DNA of 64,000 nucleotides, taken from Asterias rubens (lineage: Eukaryota > Echinodermata > Asteroidea > Forcipulatida > Asteriidae). A program made the position numbers and the translations under genes. The stretch lies in the NCBI RefSeq assembly GCF_902459465.1, contig NC_047066.1, positions 10,295,047 to 10,359,046 on the forward strand, written 5' to 3'. Positions 9,456 through 20,400 of this stretch are shown here, one piece after another (positions within the stretch are counted from its first letter, which is position 1; each line of letters begins with the position of its first letter). The notes beneath the pieces were generated by a model. That model worked only from the letters and a program-made list of their open reading frames with translations. It was not told where the DNA came from and searched no databases.

Positions 9456-11006
9456 TAGCCCCATAATTATAAATCGGTCCAATCATGGAGGAATCCAATC
9501 CACTCCGTATCCTTGGCCCCAGCACCACTGATATCAAAACCTTTCGCTTCCTTGAAAAACCATTTGCAACGTTCTGCATCATGAAAATTACCCATCTAAT
9601 GCTTCAGAAGTTGCAGATAGCACTACACTTGGAATAGTTCAAATAGGTAACACAGATTTTGAGTAAAAATCAAGTGAATTTTGCGTGTGAATTTTCTCAA
9701 CTAATGCTCTTTTATAGGATTTGAGGCATTGCATGGTGAGGTATCAATGTATATTTGGTTTGCGGTAACACCATGTGTGTATCTACTTGCCAGGTAGAGT
9801 TGTTCTTAGGGAACTGTCTTGCTTTATTCTACTGCCGAGGAGTAGATAATCGGAGGTTCGGGAGACTTCTCAGTTTTTTTTCATCAGCAGCATTTGGCAT
9901 ACGATCCTACCACCCTCCTACTCTAACAACCCCCAACCTACTGGCACCCCTCACTGCACCCGAGAGGTTTCTCACACAATGGCCAACCCTAACAATAGCC
10001 CTGAGCCCGCCAACCACACAACCAATCAGAGCATTGATTGACCTGCGGTGGATCCACTGAACCCCTATAAATAAGCCCACTCTTCTCTTATCTCTTCAGT
10101 CTCCTGACGATGACTAGAGCAAGCTAGTCGAAACATTGAGACCAATTTCAGAACTGACTCCGCGGCAGTACAGTTAATTACGATCCTATAAGCTAAAGTA
10201 GTAGTCCAGTCTAATTTCTATACCATCCGCCCTGGTAATAGTTAAAAAGCAGGACAGTTCTTTTCAGAACTGAGAAGTCTCCCGAACCTCCGATTATCTA
10301 CTCCTCCGCAGTAGAATAAAGCAAGACAGTTCCCTAAGAACAACTCTACCTGGCAAGTAGATACACACATGGTGTTACCGCAAACCAAATATACATTAAT
10401 GCTCTTTTATTTACCGCTAATACCGATATGCCGATTGTCCCCCGACCGTGCGCAGATTTTTTTCCCAGGACAAGTTTGTAGAACCATCTGCACACGTTCG
10501 TCCTGGGAAGAAAAGATACTCAATCCGTGCTTCGTGTACAAACATATGGAAACGCGTCTGGGAACTACAAAGAATGGGTCCCCAATCCATGCTGTGTGTA
10601 CAAACATATGGACACGCGTCTGGGAACTACGAAGAATAGTTCCCAGACGCGTGTCCGTATAAATTTGTACATGAAGCGCGGATTGGGTATCTTTTCTTCC
10701 CAGGACGAACGTGTGCAGATGGTTCTGCGCACGGTCGGGGGACAATCGGCATATCGGCATTATTAGTGGTAAAAGAGCGTTAGTTGAGAAAATTCACACG
10801 CAAGATTCACTTGATTTTTACTCAAAATCTGTGATACCTATTTGAACAATTCCAAGTGTAGTGGTATCTGCAACTTCTGAAGCATTAGATCGGTAAGTTT
10901 CATGATGCAGAACTTTGCAGATGGTTTTTCAAGGAAGCGAAAGGTTTTGATATCAGTGGTGCTGGGGCCAAGGATACGGAGTGGATTGGACCGATTTATG
11001 GGGCTA
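9456..11006. mobile_element. Composite foldback element with 9-bp target duplication
   Basis: The ends are TAGCCCCATAA (9456) and TTATGGGGCTA (11006), flanked on both sides by AGTTAAGAC (9447-9455 and 11007-11015). The outer arms (9456-9716 and about 10771-11006) are complementary over roughly 240 bp; the left arm carries a small insertion near 9484. Inside are two more inverted repeats: arms 9749-9872 with 10270-10395, and a hairpin spanning about 10420-10770 centred near 10620. The centre (9873-10269) is unpaired and holds promoter-like motifs. No transposase frame is visible. A 9-bp duplication with long arms fits Mutator-like or foldback elements; that class is an inference. Confidence 0.8.
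10022..10073 (+). promoter_or_regulatory. CCAAT and TATA-like core promoter inside the foldback
   Basis: CCAAT at 10022-10026 is followed about 40 nt later by TATAAATA at 10066-10073. A pyrimidine-rich stretch (CCCACTCTTCTCTTATCTC) sits at the distance where transcription would start. It lies in the unpaired centre of the foldback element, consistent with the promoter of an element or an LTR-like insertion. Activity is untested. Confidence 0.35.
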
Positions 11007-11015
11007 AGTTAAGAC

Positions 11016-11422
11016 TAGTCTTATCTCGAGGTGAGATGGGCATAGGATGAGTTTGCAACAATTCAACTAAATTTATTTTCTCAAAGAAAATAAAACCAAA
11101 AGTTTTGTTGGTCTTCAACGCTTCTCTGCATTTTCCTGGACAATTTTAAGGGGCACTTTTGACATTCTTTGTATCAACTTGATGCTAATTAAAGGCATAA
11201 TGTGATTAAATTACTCAAATGTGCAACCAATACTTTTATTTATTAAGGTTTCTCAGAACTTGGAGTTAAACATTTACCATATTCAACTTCCACTAAAACC
11301 TGTATATATAACTCAGTGTGACTAATTTTTGTTTTGTTTTTTTGTTAAACCAAACTACAGGAATTTGGAAAGCGGTATTTGCAGTCTGATTTTGCCGTTT
11401 GTGAAGATCGAGACAAAATAAG
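11016..11422 (+). other. Immediate upstream region of neuferricin
   Basis: Begins with the right remnant of the host repeat of the foldback (AGACTAGTCTTATCTCGAG). The rest is unique. CTACAG at 11355-11360 followed by GAATTTGGAAAGCGG could be a splice acceptor of a 5' UTR exon that runs into the ATG at 11423; this is only a possibility. Confidence 0.35.
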
Positions 11423-13208
11423 ATGTTTGTGAAAGTGGCTATTACAGTCGCTTTGGCAGCCGCTATTTGCTGGCATTTTGGATTTTACCAGTTAGAAGAC
11501 ATCACCTCAACGATTAAAAACGGACTGAATAATGCTGTGGGGAACTCTAAAAACACTGCACAACCTGCACCCTCGGCTGCATCCACAAAGGAAGACTTTA
11601 CACCCCCATCCTCAATAGTGGAACAACCCACTAGACTTCTAAGTAAGGAGGAGTTGGGCCACTTCAATGGCGAGGAGGGGAGCAGGGGTCTGTATCTGGC
11701 CGTGTATGGCCAGGTGTTTGATGTGGAGAAAGGGGCGAGGCATTACGGCCCCGGTGGGGGGTATGAATTCTTCTCGGGTCGCGACGCAACAAGAGCGTTT
11801 GTCACCGGAGAATTTAACGAGGAAGGCTTGGGAGATGACGTGGAAGACTTCAGTCCTAAGCAGATGATGGAAGTAAATACGTGGGTTGAGTTTTACAAGA
11901 AAGAGTACACACATATCGGTAGGTGGTAAAAAAGACAGACAACTCGAAAACAGTGCCAAATCCGTGCCACATTTTCAATGGAATTGTATAACCTTTTCAA
12001 TGACTATTGGATTTGTTTTCCCTATTTGAAAAAAGGGGTTCTTAGCTACATGTAGTTCAGCCATAGTTAGCATTTACTGTTTAAACACAAAAATTCAAGC
12101 CAACATTTCATTGCTGTTTGCTGGGTCATGTTAGCTTTGCTGACCATGGTACATGAGCAGGGTTCGATGTCACAAAGATTGTTCTAATTTAGGACTAGTC
12201 CTAGGACTCTTGAGGATTTTCTTAAAACTTGAAGCTAGTCCTAAGTTAGGACAAGTTGATCGTTCTAATTCGAGATAGGACTAGGCTCATCTCTTTGTGA
12301 AATCTACACCTGGGCTTTTGTGTTGGAACCTACATTTTTTGCCTATGAAGGATGTATTGATTTTGTTGAATAAAGATTGATTGAACAACGTTTTGAACAT
12401 CTTGTTATTGAAGGAAAAGTCGTTGGGAGGTTCTATGATGCCAATGGGGAGCCAACGGAGGCGTATCGGCAAGCTGAGATGGTGTTGGAGGAGGGGAGGC
12501 AAGAGAAGGACAAGGAGGATGCTGAGAACAGAAGATACCCTCCTTGTAACTCATCTTGGAATCAACAAGAAGGGAGCAAAGTCTGGTGCTCTGATCAAAG
12601 GTAGGAAGACATTTTGTTGGTCCATTTCTTTTTACAGGTTACGTATCTTCATAGTTTTGGGTTAAAGACACTGGACACTATTGGTAATTGTCAAAGACCA
12701 GTCTTCTCACTCGGTGTATCTCAACATATGCATAAAATAACAAACTTGTGAAAATTTGAGCTCAATCGGTCGTCGAAGTTGCGAGATAATAATGAAAGAA
12801 AAAAACACCCTTGTCACAAGAAGTTGTGTGCTTTCAGATGCTTGATTTCGAGACCTCAAATTCTAAATCTGAGGTCTCAAAATCAAATTCGTGGAATATT
12901 ACTTCTTTCTTGTAATTATTGTAACTAGACACGAACCAATTTTCTCAAGCTCCATGCTGATAACTTTTCTAAGACAGACTCGGTGCATAATATTTCTTTT
13001 AAATAATATTTACGGTTCGTCTTCTTTTTTTCTTCTTCTTTAAAGCGGTGGAATTGTTCGAGGCTGGGTAGGTTTGCCCAGACGTTACTTTCTTCCTGGC
13101 TCCAAAAACTGGAAATGTGTTTGTGTTCACGATCGAGACCTAAGTAACCCACACATGAAGGTATTTGAAGGATGCGGACCAAGCGACATCTCATGTAAAA
13201 TGAATTGA
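11423..13208 (+). CDS. CYB5D2: Neuferricin, MAPR-family cytochrome b5-like haem protein (three exons, complete)
   Basis: Exons 11423-11918, 12414-12600 and 13046-13208 give 281 aa plus TGA; human CYB5D2 is about 264 aa. Phases match (1, 2). Residues 4-21 are a hydrophobic signal or anchor segment, followed by an Ala/Ser/Pro-rich linker. Residues about 72-170 are the cytochrome b5-like domain of the membrane-associated progesterone receptor (MAPR) type: LYLAVYGQVFDVEKG, then HYGPGGGY with tyrosines 108 and 114 at the usual haem-binding place, then FSGRDATRAFVTG. The second exon restores VVGRFYDANGEPT and the conserved WCSDQ motif. The last exon carries the family C-terminal motif GLPRRY and a KCVCV cysteine pair, then a tail longer than in vertebrates. 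An alternative acceptor at 12419 would delete two residues; 12414 gives the better match (HIGKVVGRF). It is known as a secreted or ER-lumen haem-binding protein with a role in neuronal differentiation. Confidence 0.94.
12151..12312. repeat. Relative of the GGTGGATTTCACAAAG palindrome
   Basis: Contains TTTAGGACTAGTCCTAGGAC, GCTAGTCCTAAGTTAGGAC and CTCTTTGTGAAATCTACACC, all landmarks of the element at 8568-8751, but with weaker arm pairing. It is in neuferricin intron 1. Confidence 0.6.
12662..12920. mobile_element. Family A MITE, truncated
   Basis: Begins TTAAAGACACTGGACACTATTGG and runs in the opposite orientation to most copies (CCAGTCTTCTCACTCGGTG, GAGCTCAATCGGTCGTCG, central hairpin of AGACCTCAAATTCTA / TCTGAGGTCTC). 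It stops soon after the centre, so one half is missing. It lies in neuferricin intron 2. Confidence 0.75.
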
Positions 13209-15116
13209 AAGCTTTGTTGGTATGTATTTTTTTAGTGATTCACACGTACATGTAAGACCATTTCTCAAAAGCGAGCTTGCATTACAAGTAAAAGACAATC
13301 AGAGTCCAACAAGTTGGGTGTGGAATTACCTTTATGGTTCTTATTCTAAAGACCTTCTGGCCCAATTTCATAGAGCTGCTTAGCGGCAAGCAAATTTTCG
13401 TGCTTACTGTAGAAGAAAACATTGCTGCTAAAGTGCAAGCATATTTCACAGGTTAGCAAGAAAATTAGGCGGCCATCTTGCACGCTCCCATGAATTTGTA
13501 TTGTTCTGTCATTAATTTTTTTGCAATAAGCATCGGAAGGTTAGCATGCCTTTTCGTGTGCTTACGAACAGTAAGCACATAATATGCAAGCAGCACTATG
13601 AAATGGAAATCGCCCAGTGAGCACAAAATCGGCTGCTAAGCAGCTCTATGAAATTGAGCCTGTGTAACCTTTCCTTACACTATGTACATTCATAAGTTCA
13701 AGGACTTTTCTGGCAGGCAAGATAGTACACTGGCTATATGTGAAATTGTACATTTTGTGTCATAAATTTCCATGTAAATTCAAGAGTTCTAAAACAGAAA
13801 CGGGTTTAAAAAAAAATTTGCGATGGTCCCCTTTCTACATATCGAAAGTTCATAATTTAGACAGTGCAATCTCCATACAATATCAGATTAAATGTTTTCT
13901 TCATTTCGGCTGTGTACAAATCATGGGTGCAGGAAGTCCAGGCTCTGTGACTCTTTTGAAAACATGTGATGTTTATACTATTTTTTTATACTGTGCATGC
14001 AGACAATGTAGTTGTTGTTGGATTATCTCTAAGAGGAAGGGAAATGCCCAATATGATAAAAAGTTTCTAACCTCACTTTAAAACGGAGCAAATTGCCATT
14101 ATATTCAATACCACTTCAGTCCAAAATTTATCAACATCCAAAACATCTGATGACATCATTCTGAGAAAAATGGGTTCTCTTTGTATGAGGATGGATTGGT
14201 TCATTCCTGGCTTTTACAGAGTGTAATTTGAAACATTATTGGATTTCAACAACTAATGGGTCTATGCGTTCCAATATTTTGTCGAAAAAAAGCTCAAATT
14301 CAGGGCCGTTTCGGCTAAATATCATTGTAAGTCTGGAATAAACCAAAACATCCCGTACAAAAATGTACAGAGCCATTTTTTCCAGATCGATGTCATAGGA
14401 TGTATTGGATGTTGTGTCATGTTGAATAAAATTAGCAATTTACACTTTTTTAACGCAAGGCTAGAGAATTCCCCCCCCCCCCCTCCCTCAAATATGTGGC
14501 CTCTTTCTATTGGAGAATGGGTATGACACGGCATTGAATTTGACATTTCCCTTGCTCTGAAACAGGCAATAAAATAACTTGAAAACATTGTGTCATTCAA
14601 ACAATACTGTCTTAGATGTTGACTTACACTACAGTACTATTCAAGATAATGTTTGTATATTTATGTTCAAAATTTAAATTTAAAAGTATATACACTTTTT
14701 GAGACATATTTTTATAAATTATTCAAATCTACTCTCCGATATTTTCTATGTTTGACCTTACTGTTTACAGCAAGAAACTCAGTACACTCAATCATTCAGT
14801 AAAATATCAAAATCATGCTTTCACATTCGTCAAAAATACCTCTCGTCAATATATTCATAACTATTTCTAAAATTGGCACAAATATTGTTAAAAAAATGTA
14901 TTATCTACAACACTTCAATTTGGGGGTGAACATTATATAAGTGTAGACATTTTTGTCAAAATATCTCCCTCAAAAACCATTTAGGCGTGAGGTTTATGTG
15001 AAAAGCTGTTTTTAAAAAGGGACGTTTCAGATGTTCAAGGACACTCTTTAACTCTTCTTCTATTCATCCTATTGTTCTTTAGTATTACAAAAGAGGGTGC
15101 CAGAAGAATTAAATAT
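13209..15116. other. Intergenic stretch, mostly unique
   Basis: 3' flank of neuferricin. A family C element occupies 13365-13662. From 13670 to 15116 no exon or known repeat is seen; open frames there match nothing known to me. A C-tract occurs at 14471-14483. Confidence 0.5.
13365..13662. mobile_element. Family C palindromic MITE (GGCCCAATTTCATAGAGCTGC ends)
   Basis: Left end GGCCCAATTTCATAGAGCTGC; right end GCAGCTCTATGAAATTGAGCC. Inside are AGTGCAAGCATATTTCACAG, AGCAAGAAAATTAGGCGGCC and GTAAGCACATAATATGC. Other copies or fragments: 8400-8475, 16796-16882 (right end), 28057-28160 (left end), 32366-32560, 32825-33375 (interrupted), 33883-33965, 43321-43593. Confidence 0.8.
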
Positions 15117-15290
15117 TAAAGGGTCTGGGAACTTTTTGTTGGACACAAAACACAATGTCCACAGATAATACATTAAACAACTTAAACTGTTTGAAGATAA
15201 TGATGGTAGAAAGCTTCCCTTAAAATATTACTTACTGAGGTAAATCTGTGGACATTGTGTTACAAAAAGTACCCAAACCCTTTAAAGGGT
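15117..15290. mobile_element. Family D inverted-repeat element, short copy
   Basis: Left AAAGGGTCTGGGAACTTTTTG with ACACAATGTCCACAGAT; right ACATTGTGTTACAAAAAGTACCC with AACCCTTTAAAGGG. Middle AGATAATGATGGTAGAAAGC and CTTCCCTTAAAATATTACTT. Longer copies are at 46530-46900 and 47895-48290, and a partial one at 51860-52035. Confidence 0.7.
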
Positions 15291-15327
15291 GAACAAATAA
15301 GAAACAACAGTTTTATCAATTCTTTAA

Positions 15328-15693
15328 AGCCACTGCACACTATTGGTAATTGTCAAAGACCAGTCTTCTCACTTGGTGTATCTCAACATATGCATAAAAT
15401 AACAAACCTGTGAAAATTTGAGCTCAATTAGGTCTTCGAAGTTGCGAGATAATAATGAAAGAAGAAAAAAACCTTGCCACGCAAAGTTGTGTGCTTTCAG
15501 ATGCTTGATGTTGAGACCTCAAATTCTTAACCTGAGGTCTCAAAATCAATTCCCATAAAATTACTTCTTTCTCACTTCAGAGGGCGCCGTTTCTCACAAT
15601 GTTTTATACTATCAACCTCTCCCCATTACTCGTTACCAAGTGATGTTTTATGCTAATAATTATTTTGAGTAATTACCAATAGTGTCCACTGCC
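15328..15693. mobile_element. Family A palindromic MITE between TTAA sites
   Basis: TTAA (15324) then AGCCACTGCACACTATTGG; right end CCAATAGTGTCCACTGCC then TTAA (15694). All internal landmarks are present in reverse orientation, including the central GAGACCTCAAATTC / CCTGAGGTCTC hairpin. Confidence 0.88.
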
Positions 15694-15699
15694 TTAACT

Positions 15700-16162
15700 C
15701 AAATTATCAAAGCATTGAATATAAAATGTTAAACTTTACACCTATACTTACAGGGGTATCACTCATGAAATCAGAACTTTGTTACAGCGCCCCCTTGTGC
15801 TGTATATTCACTTACCAAATAGACCCCTTGCATTATGCGAAAATGCTACAAGGATGCTGAGCTCACGTGCACCTTTTTTAGCACAAAGAACAGCTATTGT
15901 CCAATCATTTGCCTCATTTTACCCCAGTGAGGGCGCTTTTTTACCACAGTGAGTGCGCTTTTTTGAACGTATGACGTAACTTGCAAGGGGTCCATCTATT
16001 ATTTTCCCTAAAACAATAGTTGTTTTAAAAAATAGCCCATTTTGTTGTAACTGTTTTTAATATCAACTTGAATTAATTGTTTATCTTTTAAAAAAGGTTC
16101 TACTTGTACAGTAATTTTTCAGACATTGAAAAATGTGTGTAAAATACAGACAATATTAATAT
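15700..16162. other. Intergenic stretch without recognised content
   Basis: AT-rich. GAGGGCGCTTTTTTACCACAG is followed by a near-copy (GAGTGCGCTTTTTTGAACG), a local duplication. Nothing else is supported. Confidence 0.5.
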
Positions 16163-16537
16163 TGCCTTGAATCGGTCGAGTTGGTCTTTTAAAAGCGTTT
16201 GTAACCGTTTGTTATAAAATGCATATGGTTAGAAAGATGTTTTAAAAGTAGAATACAATGATCTACACAAATATGTCTCGAAATTGCGTGGTTCTCTTTT
16301 TACCTCGTCGACTAACATGGTCGGCCATTTGTGGGAGTCAAATTTTTGACTCCCATAAATGGCTGACCGTGTTAGTTCGCAACGTAATAGGAAAACCGTG
16401 CAAATTTAGAGTGATACTTGTGTGGATCATTATATTCTACTTTTAAAACATCTTTATTGCCATATGCATTTCATAACAAACGGTTTCAAACACTTTTCAA
16501 AGACCAACTCGTCCGATCCAAGGCAACGTAGTCCTTT
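16163..16537. mobile_element. Family E palindromic MITE, copy 1
   Basis: The ends are TTGCCTTGAATCGGTCGAG and TCCGATCCAAGGCAACG. The centre is a sharp hairpin: CATGGTCGGCCATTTGTGGG / AGTCAAATTTTTGACTCCC. In between, GTAACCGTTTGTTATAAAATG faces CATTTCATAACAAACGGTTTC. About 375 bp. It is a close relative of 17019-17404. Confidence 0.85.
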
Positions 16538-16795
16538 AAAGTGCATGGAATGATTATATGTATTTATATCTTGTTGATATTTTCATTAAAACTTCATTTC
16601 AGTGGATTTATTAAGTATGGAGTTCACATTTCATAAAATTATGTAATAATTTGTTTCAAATTTTCTTTTTTTCAATGAGCAGTGTCTAGACCCTTGTTGA
16701 CCCACTGAATCTGGGACTTCTGGTTCTACCATTGTTTGAGAAAGAGAGAGAGAGGTTTGCATTGTTATGTAAATATACACAGGAAGGTTGGAATG

Positions 16796-16882
16796 CCTTT
16801 TCCAGTGCAGTTGGGCTATAACATGGAAATCTCACAGTAAGCACAAAATTGGCCGTTAAGCAGCCCTATAAAATTGGGCCTG
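16796..16882. mobile_element. Family C right-end fragment (intact TTAA site)
   Basis: Reads ...CACAGTAAGCACAAAATTGG, CCGTTAAGCAGCCCTATAAA, ATTGGGCC. It preserves uninterrupted the GGCCGTTAAGCAGC site that is split by a family B element at 32985-33358. Confidence 0.7.
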
Positions 16883-17018
16883 TTACTATTTGGTGCTTGA
16901 TATGTGGCATGGTACCCCCACCCCCTGTCGTCATTGTTTTCTGGGAATCTCAGGAATTTTTCAAGGATTTTAGGAGGGGGGGGGGGGTACTTCTGTACTA
17001 GAGGAAAAAGTGTGTTAC

Positions 17019-17404
17019 AGGAACACGTTGCCTTGGATCGGATTGGTTGGTCTATAAAAAGCGTTTGTAACCGCTTTTTATAAAAATGCATATGGTTGGA
17101 AAGATGTTTTAAAAATAGAATACAATGATCCACGCAAGTCTGCCTCGAAATTGCGTGGTTTTCCTTTAACTGTGCGAACTAACACGGTCGGCCATTTATG
17201 GGAGTCAAAGAGTTTGACTCCCATAAATGGCCGACCGTGTTAGTCAACGAGGTAAAAGAAAAACCGTGCAATTTCGAGGCATGTTTGTGTGGATCATTGT
17301 ATTCTACTTTTACAACATCTTTCTACACATATGCATTTTATAACAAATGGTTACAAACGCTTTTCAAAGACCAACTCGACCGATCCAAGGCAACGTGTTC
17401 CTTT
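17019..17404. mobile_element. Family E palindromic MITE, copy 2
   Basis: Ends CAGGAACACGTTGCCTTGG and CCAAGGCAACGTGTTCCTTT. The perfect inner hairpin ACACGGTCGGCCATTTATGG / CCATAAATGGCCGACCGTGT has its centre at about 17215. Long homopolymer G runs lie just outside both ends (16975-16987 and 17420-17440). Confidence 0.88.
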
Positions 17405-17486
17405 AATGTATGGGAACATTTGGGGGGGGGGGGGGGGGGGGTCATAACCTCTGCCACAAATCAGGCAGAGTATATTCATTACTGTT

Positions 17487-20400
17487 TTAGTCATAAGGCG
17501 ATGGTGTGATCTCTTCTACCATGATAGACAAAGCGCTTTTCCATCCGGTGTAGCAGTCATAGTAGCCGTATCCTGCACAGTTTCCAACTCGCAACCCAAC
17601 GGAGATACTGCCGGTAGACAAACTCTTGCAGTAACCTGAAGATACAACAAAATTAAGCCCGGTTCATACTTCCATCGAATGGGAATGGGATACAAATTTT
17701 GATGTCACAAATTTGCTACCGTTAAATGTAGTAACAACACAGCAAAACAGCAGCAGCAATAACAGAGTGCAACAATAACAACAGCAGCAGGAACAACAAT
17801 AACAACAATATCAACATTAGCCAAAACTATACTGCAAAACAAAGTACTTACCAAAGAAAACTCTAGGTCTGTGTAAGTTGTAACTAGAATAGCCTCCAGC
17901 ATAGGTAACAGCCTCAATGCGATCAGGGTCCGAGCATTCGTTACCGTTGAATGTGATGTACCACCGGCAGCAAGCTCCGTTTGTGTACCCTACTCGTAGA
18001 TTTCCCGAAATGGCCACGTACAGATAGGTGTCTGAGTACTGCTTAGTGATGCTGCAAGTCTGTAGTAAACAGGTTCAGAAGTTTGTTTTTCTTTTCTTTA
18101 TGATCTAGGCCCAAAGTTCATAGAAAAACTATCTAAGCGCAACCATATTTTTACTTTATAAGGTTACCAGCCAAACTACTATGTCATGTGTGCAATTTGT
18201 GACGGGTGTCCTGCTTATTTATGCTTAGCAGAAAATTGTTAAGCATTTCTTCTTCTTAAGCAGCTCTATAAAAGCTGTTAAGCAAAAAATTGAGTCGGGC
18301 AACAGCCACAACAATGCAATTATCATGTAATTTGGGCTGGTAACCTGATTCTTCTAAGCAATACTATTCTGTGTTTAGTGTGTTTTTGTGCTTTATGGGT
18401 CGGAAATTTTGCCCTGGGCCAAACATCATAAAGGCCACTTACACAGAAAGATGAGTGAATACCAGCCACAGATGGTATATTTGGTATGGTAGTTTGGCTG
18501 GTAGCCTGGTTTTCAAATTTTTGTTATGCTGCAGCTTAGCTAATTTTTGTGCAAGCAGCTCTAAGAAATTGGGTCCAGGTAGTGCAACATCAAGTAGGCC
18601 TATACCATAAAACGGTTTCCAATAACATAATACAATATTATTGGAAGGTAAGGTTCATTTATTCGCAACCACATAGGGTTGGATTCATTATAAAAAATAC
18701 TACAACTTACAAAATACACCACAAAAACTTTCAAATCATTCATCTATAAATGAATTTACAAGATGAAGGTTCTAAATGTAAACCTTATGAATTATTATTT
18801 GAGCATTTTGAAAAAAAGTATAGTTACATAACAATTAAAAAAGATTCTATAACTTTTTATTGTAAAATTTAGTGGCATAGATAAATAAATAAAGACATGG
18901 AAAATTGTTGGTTATAATCTATAACCATAGAATATTAAAAGTGATCCCATGAAACACATTCCTTGAGTTATTTAAAACATTATTTCAAAAATGAGGGTAA
19001 ACACAATTTCTTTGCAATAAGGGACATCAGCAGAAGAGGGACACCCCCGGCGGTTAAAGTTTTTTTTTTTATTGCATTTTCGTTTTTGTTAACTTTCCCA
19101 CACACAAGGAACAAGTAATATAATTTACATCTTATAATGTTGTTGTCGTTAATTTGCATCAGGGTTAAAGAATATTTTTATTTTTTATTTAACAATAAGG
19201 GACCATAGGGTTATTGAATTCCTACCCTGACTTCCCCATTATCCTGGCCATCATCGATCTTAAAGAAAGCACACGATCGCCAGTTTGTTGAAGCTATACT
19301 CGGCCCTCCTATGTCTCCCTTCAACCCAGGTGGGCCAGGCGGCCCTGGAGGTCCGTCATTTCCCGCTGAGCACTCCTGGAAATAAAACAAATTGTCAGTC
19401 AATTTTTTTATCATTGAATATTTTGTCTAAAAATAATATAATAATGTGACCCGGGAGCAGCTTTTTTTTCCTCTCTGCTGCACTGCAAAATTGCCACTGT
19501 CGTAGTGCTTTTCAATGGGGAATTTTTGTTACTTCTTACTCGATTAAAAAAAAGGGAATCCTTAAAAAAAAAGGGACAGTTTTTTAGGATTGTAATTCTA
19601 AACAGCAGAGAAAAAGACTGACCGGGGACCAATGTCAGTGGCTGTCATCGTCCATTGTTGTCGTTCTTTTTTGTCTTAGGTGGCCACACTTGTGTCACAT
19701 ACTTCAGAGGGAGCCGTTTCTCACAGTGTTGTATACTATTTACAGCTCTCCTTCGCTCGTTACCAAGTAAGTTTTTATACTAACAATTAGTTTAAGTATA
19801 ACTTACCAATAGTGTCCTAACAATTCATTTGAGTATAACATATCAACAATAGATTGAACAGTTTTGCATGGTGGAAGAATACTCTGGTGAGGTTTGCGGT
19901 TACACATAATGTGAAAATTTCTGTTGAGTAGTGTTGGTTCTGAAAAGAACCCGAGTGGTTGACAACCCTTCGATCATGGAGGTAAAATTATTACTCTTCA
20001 GGTTTGTTAGTCTTACCCCAAATTATACCCAGTAAAACAATCCCAAAAAAACTTAAAGGCAGTGGACACTATTGGTAATTACTCAAAATATATATTAGCA
20101 TAAAACCTTACTTGGTAACGAGTAATGGGGAGATGTTGATAGTATAAAACACTGTGAGAAACGGCTCCCTCTGAAGTAACGTAGTTTTCGAGAAAGAAGT
20201 AATTTTCCACAAATTTGATTTCAAAACCTCAGATTTAGAATTCAAGCATCTTAAAGCACACAACTTCGTTTGACACGGTTGTATTATCTGTCATTATTAT
20301 CTCGCAACTTCAACGACCAATTGAGCTCAAATTTTCACAGAATTATTATTTTATGTATATGTTGAGATACACCATGTGAGAAGACTGGTCTTTGACTGTT

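Noticed and set aside
10104-10135. Hammerhead ribozyme-like core: CTGACGA, a GACTAG/CTAGTC stem, then GAAAC
   Set aside because: There is an extra base between CTGACGA and stem II, no GUH cleavage triplet at the right place on either side, and no stem I or III. At best it is a degenerate relic or chance.
16975-17441. G-runs as regulatory quadruplexes
   Set aside because: Long homopolymer G tracts occur at several unrelated places (16975, 17420, 53739, 61112, 62620) with no link to genes; they are more likely simple repeats or sequencing-sensitive sites.
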